From contig CAYTOJ010000002.1 of assembly GCA_964439415.1 (NCBI GenBank), forward strand, positions 1 through 36,061: 36,061 nt of DNA. Reading direction: 5' to 3'. Below the pieces are notes generated by a model that was not told where the DNA came from, did no database searches, and saw only the letters and a list, made by a program, of their open reading frames with translations. Source of the DNA: CAYTOJ01 sp964439415. Its GTDB lineage: Bacteria; Pseudomonadota; Alphaproteobacteria; Rickettsiales; CAZAGG01. Of this stretch, positions 16,861 to 25,376 are shown one piece after another; position 1 is the first letter of the stretch, and each line of letters begins with the position of its first letter. Position numbers and translations under genes: made by a program.

Positions 16861-17507
16861 GTACCCCCCGGAGCTGGTATAGCTGGATCAGGCGCAAATT
16901 TAAATGCCAGCAGGTAGAGTGAGAATTTACCATCCACCATGGCAATTTCATTATCCATGGATATCTGCCTGATATTATCTACGCTTGCCTGGGATTTTTT
17001 CAGAATTTCAGCCGTTCCCATAATCAGCAACCCTGGAAATTTTGCCTTAACGGCATCCAGGAACTTGAAAATACTTTCATCGCTGTAGGATGACATCTCA
17101 ATATCAACCTGGCTGAAAACCATGGATAGCATATTTCTTTTAAACTCAGGCGCCTGTAACTCAACTGGCTGTTTGATTTTTACCTTCAGCCCGGTGATGC
17201 TGTACACATCCTTGTTCTGCTCAAGTGCTTCCAGTAAAATATCGGATTTTATCGCGGATTCCCCATACTTCTCTTCGCTTAGTTTATTAAATAAATCTAT
17301 GTTTCCGCTAGCTTTTTTGCCTTCATCCTCAGCTTTTAATATTTTCGCGTTCAATTGCGCCAGAGCATTCTGTTTCTGGGTTTTATCCTCCTCAATTTTT
17401 GTTGCGTATGATGATACCCCCAGGTAAATGCCGCCAAACACGGCAAGCAGACTTATAAACACTACGGACTCTATAATAATCCTGCGGAGTAGTATTTTTA
17501 TTTTCAT
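16857..17507 (-). CDS. PilO/GspM-like inner-membrane pilus assembly protein
   Basis: 216 residues: a short cytoplasmic start (MKIKILLRRIIIE), one transmembrane helix (SVVFISLLAVFGGIYLGVSS), a coiled coil (about 36-80) and a compact periplasmic domain, the architecture of PilO, MshJ and GspM. These proteins form the periplasmic part of the alignment complex with PilN/GspL. Sequence similarity to named members is weak, so the call rests on architecture and context. Its ATG overlaps the upstream TAA (TAATG at 17509-17505), and its TGA overlaps the next ATG, so three genes are translationally coupled. Confidence 0.7.
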   Translation of the reverse strand: MKIKILLRRIIIESVVFISLLAVFGGIYLGVSSYATKIEEDKTQKQNALAQLNAKILKAEDEGKKASGNIDLFNKLSEEKYGESAIKSDILLEALEQNKDVYSITGLKVKIKQPVELQAPEFKRNMLSMVFSQVDIEMSSYSDESIFKFLDAVKAKFPGLLIMGTAEILKKSQASVDNIRQISMDNEIAMVDGKFSLYLLAFKFAPDPAIPAPGGT

Positions 17508-19360
17508 TACTGCACCACCCCAGGAAGCTGGCTGTTGTCCGGAGCTTTCGGCAAAGTAATCTGCATGTCTATGGTTGTAATTTCATCCATATTTTTTGCA
17601 GCCGATTGCCTGGAATAATCCACTTCCATCACATCCTTACCCGCTAGCTCACCTGGAAGCTTGGCTATTGCAATATTATGATCCCCCAGTTGTTCTTTTA
17701 AGGATGCCGTTTTTGAAGAAGCCATCTTTTTTAGTGTTTTCTCATCGCCGTACTTTGTGAAATCCAGCTTTATATCGCACTCCATTGCGCCATCTATAGT
17801 AACCGGGGGTGCAGCCGGATCGTTCTTGCTAAATATTGCCACTGCATTTTTATTCTGCCACTTGAAAGCTGAGACATTCATTGTTTCATCAACCTCAGTC
17901 GCCAGAACCTCCATCAGATAGTACGGGTCATGTATCAATGATGCTAATTTATTATGAATATCCGTAACATTGATCACCTTCTCAAGATTAGTCGGCAAGG
18001 CTGAGTTGGAACTCTGTAATGTTAGTATTCTGGAGTTTGCCTGCTTCTGCTTATCCTCAATTTCCACAACCTCCAGTTTTGCTGATATTGCGCCGTAAAT
18101 TTCATAAGCCGCTGCCAGAAGTAACAGAGGAACCAGTATTCCCGCCGCCACTCGCCCCCCCAGAATCGCCCGCTGGAACAAAAATAACTTTGCTATGTAT
18201 GGTGTTTGCAGGGATACTTTTTTGCGTGGAAGTGCTGCAACGCTAACCGCAAGGAACACATCCGAGTACTTATCCTGCTTTTCAGCAGTATCCTTCATTC
18301 CCAGCAGTTCACATGCCTGGTAAGGAGTGAAGGAGTCCACATTGCTGGCGAGTATTTTATTCCTGTCTACAAACCCCAGTACCGCTTCCGCTGCCACAAT
18401 CACAACGTTCAGTTTCGATGCATCAGAATAACCAAGCCGCTTGATGTATTCCCTGGTGGTTGAGTATTCCTGCTCAATACTGCCGGCCAGTGCTTCAGGT
18501 GGGTCATCAAGCGCTGCCTGCGTTACCCTGGTGAAAGCCATTTTGCCATTTTTCAGAACAATCTGCCTGAGCCCGCCAACACGGTTATGGCCTATAAATA
18601 CAAACCAGTCCGGCGGAGTGTATTTATTATTATTTTTATCCTGTGATTTTTTTCCTTTTTTAATGTCCTTTGCTTCTGCTACTGGCTTGGCCTCAGCTTT
18701 TTTTGCTTTTTTCGCTTTTGGCTCAGGTGTCCAGTGAATTTTTTTATCTAAATCCAGCAATGCCTTCTCTGATTCCAGCGGTATAAGAAAAACACCACCG
18801 AACTTGTTCGGAAGGTTCGAGGCTATGTTTATCCATTCAGAAAGGGGATTCGGCGGCACTGAGATAAACATGTACTGCCATTCTTTTTTCTTATCCGGGC
18901 TGCGCCCTATACATATAAATGCTTTTAAGTCATCAGCCGCAAAGTCGCGCTCCAGTTTTCTTTTCGCTATCTTATCAGCGCTCATTTTAGCTACAGGCGG
19001 GAGATTCTGCACCGTATATGTCTGATCCTGAATATCCAGCAGAATGGATATCGGCGCACGTTTATTCAAGGCAAATAGGTCATTAATCGCTGCCATATCC
19101 TTAGGCGCTGAAGAGAGCGCGAACGCCCGTCGCACTACCTTCCTGCCGCTTAGGTAAAGCACTATCGCCCCATCCTCCCCTATTATCAGGACAAACTTGT
19201 TACCTGATTTTGGAGGCGCTTTTTCGCTTTTTTCCTTACTCTTTTTCAGCCCAAGTCTCCATATATGTACATCTTTTATGTTTTGCGCATGGCCGCCAAT
19301 CCAGCCCCATGCGCGTCTATACTGCTCGCGAATGAACTGCAAAGAACCCGCACTCTTCAT
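17507..19360 (-). CDS. PilM-PilN-type fusion / GspL-like assembly protein, N-terminus encoded by a palindromic element
   Basis: 617 residues. Residues from about 40 to 390 form a cytoplasmic domain of actin-like PilM/GspL style (FVLIIGEDGAIVLYLSGRKV at the start) interrupted by a Lys/Ala-rich linker (about 234-262). One transmembrane helix, AAGILVPLLLLAAAYEIYG, is followed by a coiled coil and a ferredoxin-like periplasmic part, as in PilN/GspL. The first 30-35 residues (REQYRRAWGWIGGHAQNIKD and flanks) are encoded by family-A element A2, which also supplies the ATG. No other Met occurs until well inside the domain, so the insertion seems to have replaced the native start. It heads the coupled set of PilO-like, GspB/PilP-like and pseudopilin genes. 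Confidence 0.72.
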   Translation of the reverse strand: MKSAGSLQFIREQYRRAWGWIGGHAQNIKDVHIWRLGLKKSKEKSEKAPPKSGNKFVLIIGEDGAIVLYLSGRKVVRRAFALSSAPKDMAAINDLFALNKRAPISILLDIQDQTYTVQNLPPVAKMSADKIAKRKLERDFAADDLKAFICIGRSPDKKKEWQYMFISVPPNPLSEWINIASNLPNKFGGVFLIPLESEKALLDLDKKIHWTPEPKAKKAKKAEAKPVAEAKDIKKGKKSQDKNNNKYTPPDWFVFIGHNRVGGLRQIVLKNGKMAFTRVTQAALDDPPEALAGSIEQEYSTTREYIKRLGYSDASKLNVVIVAAEAVLGFVDRNKILASNVDSFTPYQACELLGMKDTAEKQDKYSDVFLAVSVAALPRKKVSLQTPYIAKLFLFQRAILGGRVAAGILVPLLLLAAAYEIYGAISAKLEVVEIEDKQKQANSRILTLQSSNSALPTNLEKVINVTDIHNKLASLIHDPYYLMEVLATEVDETMNVSAFKWQNKNAVAIFSKNDPAAPPVTIDGAMECDIKLDFTKYGDEKTLKKMASSKTASLKEQLGDHNIAIAKLPGELAGKDVMEVDYSRQSAAKNMDEITTIDMQITLPKAPDNSQLPGVVQ

Positions 19361-19374
19361 ACGCGAGCAGTATA
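19262..19374 (-). repeat. Double-hairpin element A2 (family A, hairpin 2 truncated) at the start of the PilM/N-like gene
   Basis: Hairpin 1 has a 13-bp perfect stem (tatactgctcgcg at 19318-19330 with 19362-19374). The conserved linker follows (gcgcatggccgcc on the plus strand). Hairpin 2 is reduced to a remnant around tgtacatatatgg. The ATG of the downstream gene at 19360-19358 lies in the loop side of hairpin 1, so the element is transcribed and translated. Confidence 0.88.
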
Positions 19375-19491
19375 GAGATAACAGTCCAGAACGGCGTTGT
19401 GTAGCCTGACATTCTATCTATGTTAGCCAAATGTACTAAAAAAATCTTAAAACTTGGAAAACATCGCCAATTCTGCTAATCGACTTAACAT

Positions 19492-20574
19492 ATGACGATA
19501 GGGAAAAAACAGAGAGCCGCCGTGGCAATGTCCGGCGGGGTGGATAGCTCAGTCACGGCGGCATTGCTTGCGCGTGAAGGTTTTGAAGTAATAGGGCTTA
19601 CCATGCAGTTGTATAACCAGGGAAAAGCAACCGCAACCGGGGGCAAAACCTGCTGCGCCGGGCAGGATATAAGGGATGCAGCGATGGTGGCGCAAAAAAT
19701 GGGATTCCCCCATTATGTGCTGAATTATGAGGAACATTTCAAAACCTCCGTAATCAATGATTTTGCCGATACTTACCTGAGCGGGGAGACCCCCATACCC
19801 TGCGTGCGCTGTAATCAGACCGTAAAATTCAGGGATATGCTGGGAGCCGCCCGCGACCTTGGCGCTGATTTTCTCGCAACCGGGCACTATGTGAAAAGGG
19901 TGGAAACAGAAAACGGCCTGGAGATGCATAAAGCTGCGGATACCGAGAAGGATCAAAGTTACTTCCTGTTCGCCACAACCAGGCAGCAGCTTGAGTATTT
20001 GCGCTTCCCGCTCGGGAATTTAAGAAAAAGTGAGATCCGCGCTATCGCCAGCGATCTCAACCTGCCCGTAGCCACAAAACCTGACAGCCAGGATATCTGC
20101 TTCGTTCCAACCGGGAAGTACACTGAAGTGATAGAGAAGTTCCGCCCCGGCGCGCTGGATAAAGGTGATATAAAACATATTGATGGCCGCCTGCTGGGGC
20201 AGCATAACGGCATTATTAACTTTACCGTAGGGCAGCGCCGTGGCCTTAGCATCTCGTACCCCGTGCCACTGTATGTAGTAAGAATAGACGCAGCCAGTAA
20301 TACTGTATACGCGGGAGAACTCGCAGCACTTGCGAAAGCCAAAGTGAAAGCGAAAGATTTTAACTGGTTAAAGCCAGGAGCAGATTCTGAGATAAACACT
20401 TTGTTAAAGTGCCGTTCAACTTCAGCCGCAGTCCCGGCGGTTTTAAAGAAAATAACTGACTCTATAGTAGAGGCCACATTTATTGATCCGCAGATGGGCA
20501 TCTCACCAGGCCAGGCACTGGTGGCATATAATGGAGATACAGTTATAGGCGGCGGCTGGATAACTGATGATTAA
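19492..20574 (+). CDS. mnmA: tRNA-specific 2-thiouridylase MnmA
   Basis: 360 residues, full length. It inserts sulfur at position 2 of the wobble uridine in tRNA-Lys, Glu and Gln, using ATP and a sulfur relay. The PP-loop AMSGGVDSS (residues 12-20) binds ATP. The catalytic pair is Cys104 in the PCVRCN block and Cys203 in DSQDICFVP. The central TGHYVKR, KDQSYFLF and the C-terminal beta domain (VGQRRGLSIS, FIDPQMGISPGQALVAYNGD) are all present. The ATG at 19492 gives the standard start just ahead of the PP-loop. The gene is transcribed away from the pilus set, with a 117-bp spacer between element A2 and its start. Confidence 0.97.
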   Translation: MTIGKKQRAAVAMSGGVDSSVTAALLAREGFEVIGLTMQLYNQGKATATGGKTCCAGQDIRDAAMVAQKMGFPHYVLNYEEHFKTSVINDFADTYLSGETPIPCVRCNQTVKFRDMLGAARDLGADFLATGHYVKRVETENGLEMHKAADTEKDQSYFLFATTRQQLEYLRFPLGNLRKSEIRAIASDLNLPVATKPDSQDICFVPTGKYTEVIEKFRPGALDKGDIKHIDGRLLGQHNGIINFTVGQRRGLSISYPVPLYVVRIDAASNTVYAGELAALAKAKVKAKDFNWLKPGADSEINTLLKCRSTSAAVPAVLKKITDSIVEATFIDPQMGISPGQALVAYNGDTVIGGGWITDD

Positions 20575-20926
20575 AACCTAAAAGTCTGCTCTTAAAGAGA
20601 TTCAATAAAATGTTGATTCCTGCAAATTATTGCGTAGTTTGCAAATTAAAGCTTGTTACTGGTAGGCTTGCCTGAATGGCAGCCAAACTGGAGCCGATCG
20701 GCAAAATGGCTTAAAATCAACCATACACGGTTATTTTAAAGAATGAATATGCTCCGTAGACTGGTTTCCAACTTCTTCAAACTACATTTGCAGCGCTTCC
20801 CAAACAGCGCCGTCATGAAGAAGGTTGAGTTTAGAACCATGGTGGGAGCATCATACCGGCTTAAACTTATAACAATGCCGCTAAACGCCTACTATATAGC
20901 GCACAGCGGTAGTAAAAGGAAATCGC
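20575..20926 (+). promoter_or_regulatory. Intergenic region and probable long leader of rne
   Basis: These 352 bases have no convincing gene. An ORF from 20743 overlaps rne in another frame and has no ribosome site. A stem at 20711-20739 (ttaaaat-c-aacc, loop, ggtt-attttaa) and several short palindromes are present. RNase E genes in other bacteria have structured leaders through which the enzyme controls its own mRNA; a similar role here is inference. The rne Shine-Dalgarno AAGGA lies 7 nt before the ATG at 20927. Confidence 0.4.
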
Positions 20927-23443
20927 ATGAAAAATTTGATGTTAATAGACGCTTCCCACCCGGAAGAAACCCGGTTAGTGATAACCGAAAACCACTATAT
21001 ATCTGAATATGATTTTGCCATAGCCAGCAAAAAGCAGATAAAGGGCAATATCTACCTGGCTAAGGTGATCAGGGTTGAGCCTTCCCTCCAGGCTGCATTT
21101 GTTGAATACGGCGGCAATCGGCAGGGCTTTCTGCCATTTGCTGAAATACACCCGGATTATTACCAGATTCCCGTTTCCGACCGCCAGAAACTGCTGGAGG
21201 AGGAGGAATCACAATACCAGGAGGAGCAGGAAAAAACATCTTACGCCCGCGATTCCCGCCGCCGTCACCGCAGGCAGAGAATCAGGAAAAGCGACGCGCC
21301 TGCTGAAACTATAGAAGGGGGGGTGGTTGAAGAAGCCCTCTATGAAGCGGAATCGGATGCTGTGTTGGCTGCGCAGGAATCTGTTGAAGCTTCGGAGGAT
21401 TTAAGCAGCCTACCACTGAATCCTGATGTTCAGACGGAACCTTCAGGCCGGGATGAAGCAGAAGTGGAGGCAGAGGCAGAAGAGAGAACTGATATTGAAT
21501 CCATTGACATTGCAGAAAACAATGAAACGCATGGCGATCCTCTGCTTGAATCCGAGAGCGATGATCAGGAAAGAAAACAGGCGGAAGCTGCGGTTGCCAG
21601 CGGTGAATATGAACAGGTTGGCGGCAATGCTGAGGAAGAACTCAGACCCACAAAAAAGTTCCGCTTTCAGAAACGCTATAGAATCCAGGAGGTAATCAAG
21701 AAGGGTCAGGTTATCCTGGTGCAGACCATCAAGGATGAGAGAGGCAATAAAGGCGCTGCGGTTTCAACTTATATCTCGCTGCCCGGGCGTTACTGCGTAT
21801 TGATGCCAAACACCATGCGCGCTGCTGGAATATCCCGCCGTATTTCCGACCCGGATGATAGAAAAAGGCTGAAATCCATTACCGATGGTTTGGAGACTCC
21901 CAAAGGTATGAGTGTGATTATCCGCACGGCAGGGCTGGATCGCAGCCGCCCGGAAATCAAACGCGATTATGAATACCTCATGAAGCTGTGGGCAACAATA
22001 CGGGAAAATACGCTATCCTCCTTCGCGCCTGCGCTGATCTATGAGGAAGCAGACCTAATCAAACGCGCCCTGCGTGATTACTACACCCAGGATATTGATG
22101 AAATTCTGGTTGAAGGCGAGGAAGCTTTCAAAAGCGCGAAAGAGCTGATGAAAGTGCTAATGCCAAGCCATGCGGCGAAAGTGAAACAACACACGGAAGA
22201 AGTTCCGGTTTTCCAGTATTACGGTGTTGATTCGCAGCTTGCCCTGATTCACGAACCGCAGGTAAAACTGCGTTCCGGCGGATATGTAGTATTTAACTCA
22301 ACGGAAGCTTTAGTGGCGGTAGACGTAAACTCAGGCCGCTCCACCGGGGATCGGCATATAGAAGAAACGGCGACCCGCACTAATCTGGAAGCGGCGCAGG
22401 AAATCGCCAGACAGGTTAGAATGCGCGACCTTGCGGGTTTAATCGTTATAGACTTCATAGATATGATGGATCTGCGCAATCGCAAAATCGTTGAGAAAGC
22501 CCTTAAGGAAGCCCTCAAGAGCGACCGCGCAAAAATTCAGATTGGCCGAATCAGCACATTCGGGCTGCTGGAGATGAGCCGCCAGCGTCTACGGCCAAGC
22601 ATTACCGAATCCATAATGTCACAATGCGCAGCATGTAGCGGAACGGGGCTGGTAAAAACAACCGAATCACTGGCGCTGGAAATACTGCGAAAAATCGAAG
22701 GAGCTTCCAGACAACCAGGGATTCTGGAAATCAATATCTCCACCACGCAAACCGCCGCTGTCTATCTGCTTAACCGCAAACGTGAGGTTCTGAGCAAGCT
22801 GGAATCAGCACTCAATATAAAAATAACCATCGGGATTGTTACCGAGGTTGATCATACCGGCTTTACCATGGAAGTGGTAATGCACCCTGATTACAAGGAA
22901 GATAAATCCAAACGCCGCAGAAAACCAGGCCGTGAGCAGGCTCAAATTAGCAGCCCGCAACCTGCACGTTTTGGCGAGAATCATAGCGATGATTCAGGTC
23001 AGCAAAATATGCCGATTGAAGAAGGGCTCCCTGAAGCTGAATTACAGGATTCAATCACAGAGGGTTCGCCTGATGCCACGCCGAAGAGGCAGCCACGCCG
23101 CCGCGAACGCCCACGCAAACAGATAAAAATGCGCACAGCAGGCAAACCTGAAAATAGCACTAATTCTAACGATAATACTGCGCCTGAAGAATTGGAGCAG
23201 CGTGAAACGGTTTCTGAGATTGCCAGCGCTGTTGAATCTGAAGTAAAAGCTCAGAATGTTAGCTCTCCATTAGTCAGAAAAGCCGAACGCAAAAGTAACA
23301 TACAGAAAGTTGCTGAGTTTAAAGCCAGGGAGCCTAAACAACCAGCAAAGGAAGAAATGGTTACGGAAGAACCAGTTGACGCTAATGATTCAGCCAGGCC
23401 GCGCCGTTCCGGCTGGTGGAGTAAATTGATTAGAACCGAATAA
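20927..23443 (+). CDS. rne: Ribonuclease E
   Basis: 838 residues. It is the main endoribonuclease for mRNA decay and rRNA/tRNA processing and scaffold of the degradosome. The S1 domain begins near residue 37 (GNIYLAKVIRVEPSLQAAFV) and is split by a long acidic and Arg-rich insertion (about 92-245), as in alphaproteobacterial RNase E. The catalytic DNase I-like region has VAVDVNSGR (Asp466) and VIDFIDM (Asp509/Asp512). The zinc link is CAAC (Cys567, Cys570). The C-terminal part from about 660 is disordered, with basic and acidic patches (KRQPRRRERPRKQIKMR), suited to RNA and partner binding. tatA starts 15 nt downstream. Confidence 0.97.
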   Translation: MKNLMLIDASHPEETRLVITENHYISEYDFAIASKKQIKGNIYLAKVIRVEPSLQAAFVEYGGNRQGFLPFAEIHPDYYQIPVSDRQKLLEEEESQYQEEQEKTSYARDSRRRHRRQRIRKSDAPAETIEGGVVEEALYEAESDAVLAAQESVEASEDLSSLPLNPDVQTEPSGRDEAEVEAEAEERTDIESIDIAENNETHGDPLLESESDDQERKQAEAAVASGEYEQVGGNAEEELRPTKKFRFQKRYRIQEVIKKGQVILVQTIKDERGNKGAAVSTYISLPGRYCVLMPNTMRAAGISRRISDPDDRKRLKSITDGLETPKGMSVIIRTAGLDRSRPEIKRDYEYLMKLWATIRENTLSSFAPALIYEEADLIKRALRDYYTQDIDEILVEGEEAFKSAKELMKVLMPSHAAKVKQHTEEVPVFQYYGVDSQLALIHEPQVKLRSGGYVVFNSTEALVAVDVNSGRSTGDRHIEETATRTNLEAAQEIARQVRMRDLAGLIVIDFIDMMDLRNRKIVEKALKEALKSDRAKIQIGRISTFGLLEMSRQRLRPSITESIMSQCAACSGTGLVKTTESLALEILRKIEGASRQPGILEINISTTQTAAVYLLNRKREVLSKLESALNIKITIGIVTEVDHTGFTMEVVMHPDYKEDKSKRRRKPGREQAQISSPQPARFGENHSDDSGQQNMPIEEGLPEAELQDSITEGSPDATPKRQPRRRERPRKQIKMRTAGKPENSTNSNDNTAPEELEQRETVSEIASAVESEVKAQNVSSPLVRKAERKSNIQKVAEFKAREPKQPAKEEMVTEEPVDANDSARPRRSGWWSKLIRTE

Positions 23444-23457
23444 GCAGGGGAAAACTC

Positions 23458-23634
23458 ATGATAAGTTTCTGGAAGCTCGCGTTAGTTCTGGTTATAGTGT
23501 TTGTGATTTTTGGCGCTGGTAAACTGCCAAAGGTGATGGGTGATTTAGGCCGTGGCCTGAGAAGCTTCAAGGATGGCCTCAGGGGTGATGATGATGGGGA
23601 ACAAAGCAAACTCCCCCCCGCTGATGGTAAGTAA
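23458..23634 (+). CDS. tatA: Sec-independent protein translocase subunit TatA
   Basis: 58 residues, too short for many ORF cut-offs. The translation begins MISFWKLALVLVIVFVIFGA, followed by GKLPKVMGDLGRGLRSFKDG and an acidic tail with DDDGEQ. This is the TatA layout: a short transmembrane helix, an FGxxKLP hinge (here FGAGKLP) and an amphipathic helix. TatA forms the pore-like assembly that passes folded twin-arginine substrates across the inner membrane. The gene follows rne by 15 nt and has an AGGGG-type ribosome site. Element D3 starts at its stop codon and separates it from tatB. Confidence 0.93.
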   Translation: MISFWKLALVLVIVFVIFGAGKLPKVMGDLGRGLRSFKDGLRGDDDGEQSKLPPADGK

Positions 23635-23813
23635 TACCAATTCGTAATCAGTATAGAGACAAAAAATGAAAACGAATTGGTATGGACGAGCGACTTGCCA
23701 GCCGAAGCCTTGGCGCAGGTTGGAGCGAGGACGGCGCGTAGCGCGGGGGTTGCAGGGGGTGAAACCCCCTTTACATTTTGCGCAATTTCCCCAAATTGAA
23801 TGCAAAATGGTAT
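23634..23813. repeat. Composite double-hairpin element D3 between tatA and tatB
   Basis: The left stem is 12 bp perfect (ataccaattcgt at 23634-23645 with 23672-23683). The right hairpin near 23774-23809 pairs cattttgc...caattt with aaattg...gcaaaatg. The core contains gccagccgaagccttggcgc, a known kind of widespread genomic repeat, and a ggggtgaaacccc hairpin. The outer ends are atacca and tggtat. It overlaps the last base of the tatA stop and ends 5 nt before the tatB ATG. Confidence 0.88.
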
Positions 23814-23818
23814 AATCT

Positions 23819-24169
23819 ATGTCCTTCGGGGAGTTGCTGGTTATCGCACTGGTAGCCCTTATCGTGGTAAAGCCGCAGGATCTGCCTGCCCTGCTTAAAC
23901 AGATGGGGCGTTACCTGCGCGCCATACAAAATACGTTGAGCGAGGCTAAAAACTCCATCAACGTTCTGATTGATAATGACGATCTGAAAAGCATCAGAAA
24001 GGACATCTCAAGCACCGGGTTTGATCATTATGTATTGGGGGACGATGGCAAGCACTATCCGGCGTATTCCCTGGATGGCATCCCCGACCACAGCCGCAAA
24101 GCCCCTACAGCTTCCATAACCGAGAATAGCGGGAAAAATGCTGAAACTTTACCTTCCAATAACTTATGA
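23819..24169 (+). CDS. tatB: Sec-independent protein translocase subunit TatB
   Basis: 116 residues with the TatB pattern: transmembrane helix MSFGELLVIALVALIVVKPQ, the hinge KPQDLPALLKQMGRYLRAIQ (Lys in place of the usual Gly before Pro) and an amphipathic helix, then a hydrophilic tail. TatB works with TatC as the receptor for twin-arginine signal peptides. No Shine-Dalgarno sequence is visible because element D3 ends 5 nt before the ATG. tatC, the usual third gene, is missing; a transglycosylase follows. Confidence 0.9.
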   Translation: MSFGELLVIALVALIVVKPQDLPALLKQMGRYLRAIQNTLSEAKNSINVLIDNDDLKSIRKDISSTGFDHYVLGDDGKHYPAYSLDGIPDHSRKAPTASITENSGKNAETLPSNNL

Positions 24170-24180
24170 TGTTTGCTTAG

Positions 24181-24279
24181 CCCCCTCCCTAACCCTCCCC
24201 CGTAAACGGGAGAGGGAACTACGGAGCAAGTTCTCTATATATTCCCTCCCCTGTTTACGGGGGAGGGTTAGGGAGGGGG
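24181..24279. repeat. Palindromic element C with 27-bp perfect terminal inverted repeats
   Basis: 99 bp. The arms 24181-24207 (ccccctccctaaccctcccc...) and 24253-24279 are exact reverse complements. Such elements, read as SLTLPRKRERE-like peptides, are widespread in Proteobacteria and often mis-annotated as protein. It lies 11 nt after the tatB stop and inside the long reading frame of the transglycosylase; 99 is a multiple of three. Confidence 0.9.
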
Positions 24280-24311
24280 CAAATACCATTCTAAACCAGG
24301 CGTTTATAACC

Positions 24312-25289
24312 TTGTCTGGTGATAAGATTGGAATCTACAGCGTCTTGACCGCTCTAGTAATGTTGCTGGCTCCCGATTACTCCAGGGCTACATCGGAAGT
24401 AGATTTCGCCGTCTGGAAGGAGTTGCTGAAACGCGAAGCGATAGTGGAAAAGCTGGATTCACCCATGGTGTTACAGGCTATTGACTCCATTGCACTGAAT
24501 CAGGAAGCTTTGCGGCTGGATGCAGCGCAGCCGGAAAAACGCCCCAGTTATTTCAAGAAATATCTGGCCGCCAGCATCACTCCAGCCTTGGTAAAACGGG
24601 CGCGGGATGAATACCGGGATAACCTGCCCCTCCTCCAGACTTTCGAAAAAAAATATGGCGTGCCGGGGAGGTTCATAATCGCGCTCTGGGCGAAGGAATC
24701 AAGCTTTGGCGAGAATACGGGAGATTTCGCAGTGCTGGATACATTGGCAACCCTGGCCTTTGACGGCAGAAGAAGCCAGTTGTTCAAGAGTGAGCTTTTT
24801 GCAGCGCTAAAAATGTTGCATCAAGACATGGCTAATGAGAGCCAGTTAACCGGATCCTGGGCGGGGGCAATGGGGCAGTGCCAGTTCATGCCCTCAGCCT
24901 TTCTCAAATACGCCGCTGATGGCGATGGTGATGGAAAAATAGATATCTGGCTCTCCCGTGCAGATGCTCTTGCATCAATCGCCTCCTACTTATCGAATGA
25001 GGGCTGGAGCGGCAACACCTGGGGATACGCCGTGATCTTGCCCAAAAACTTTAAATTATCCCAAACCGGCAGGGAAAACAAACACCCTGCAACACACTGG
25101 AGCAAACTAGGGGTTGGAATGAAAAACCAAGCCCCCCTACCCGCCATTGCTGATTCAGCAATAATCGCCATAGATCAGAATCCTAACCAGGCTTATATGG
25201 TAAACAGCAATTACGATATAATCATGAAATGGAACCGCTCCCTCTACTTCGCCACCACAATCGGCCTATTGGCGGATTCTATTCACTAA
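24312..25289 (+). CDS. MltB-family lytic murein transglycosylase
   Basis: The reading frame is open from ATG 24138 (383 residues), but its first 45 or so residues come from the tatB tail and palindrome C. A TTG at 24312 (325 residues) fits better, giving the signal-like stretch IGIYSVLTALVMLLAPDYSR. MltB/SLT_2 features are VDFAVWKELLKREA, FEKKYGVPGRFIIALWAKES with the likely catalytic Glu in KESSFG, LTGSWAGAMGQCQFMPSAFL and IASYLSNEGWSGNTWGYAV. These enzymes cut the glycan strand of peptidoglycan, leaving 1,6-anhydroMurNAc ends. The exact start is uncertain. rlpA and a carboxypeptidase follow, forming a wall-remodelling group. Confidence 0.88.
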   Translation: MSGDKIGIYSVLTALVMLLAPDYSRATSEVDFAVWKELLKREAIVEKLDSPMVLQAIDSIALNQEALRLDAAQPEKRPSYFKKYLAASITPALVKRARDEYRDNLPLLQTFEKKYGVPGRFIIALWAKESSFGENTGDFAVLDTLATLAFDGRRSQLFKSELFAALKMLHQDMANESQLTGSWAGAMGQCQFMPSAFLKYAADGDGDGKIDIWLSRADALASIASYLSNEGWSGNTWGYAVILPKNFKLSQTGRENKHPATHWSKLGVGMKNQAPLPAIADSAIIAIDQNPNQAYMVNSNYDIIMKWNRSLYFATTIGLLADSIH

Positions 25290-25376
25290 ATTTTAAACAC
25301 TCTGGGAGATTTTAGCATCCTTATTAAATAATATGCTAATGAATCTGAATTAAAGTAAATGCACTACGGGGAGTTT

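Noticed and set aside
20743..21006. 87-residue ORF in the rne leader
   Set aside because: Overlaps the rne start in another frame, has no Shine-Dalgarno sequence and no family resemblance.
23545..23805. 86-residue minus-strand ORF with SNLRQGFGWQVA
   Set aside because: Covers element D3 opposite tatA; a repeat-derived false ORF.
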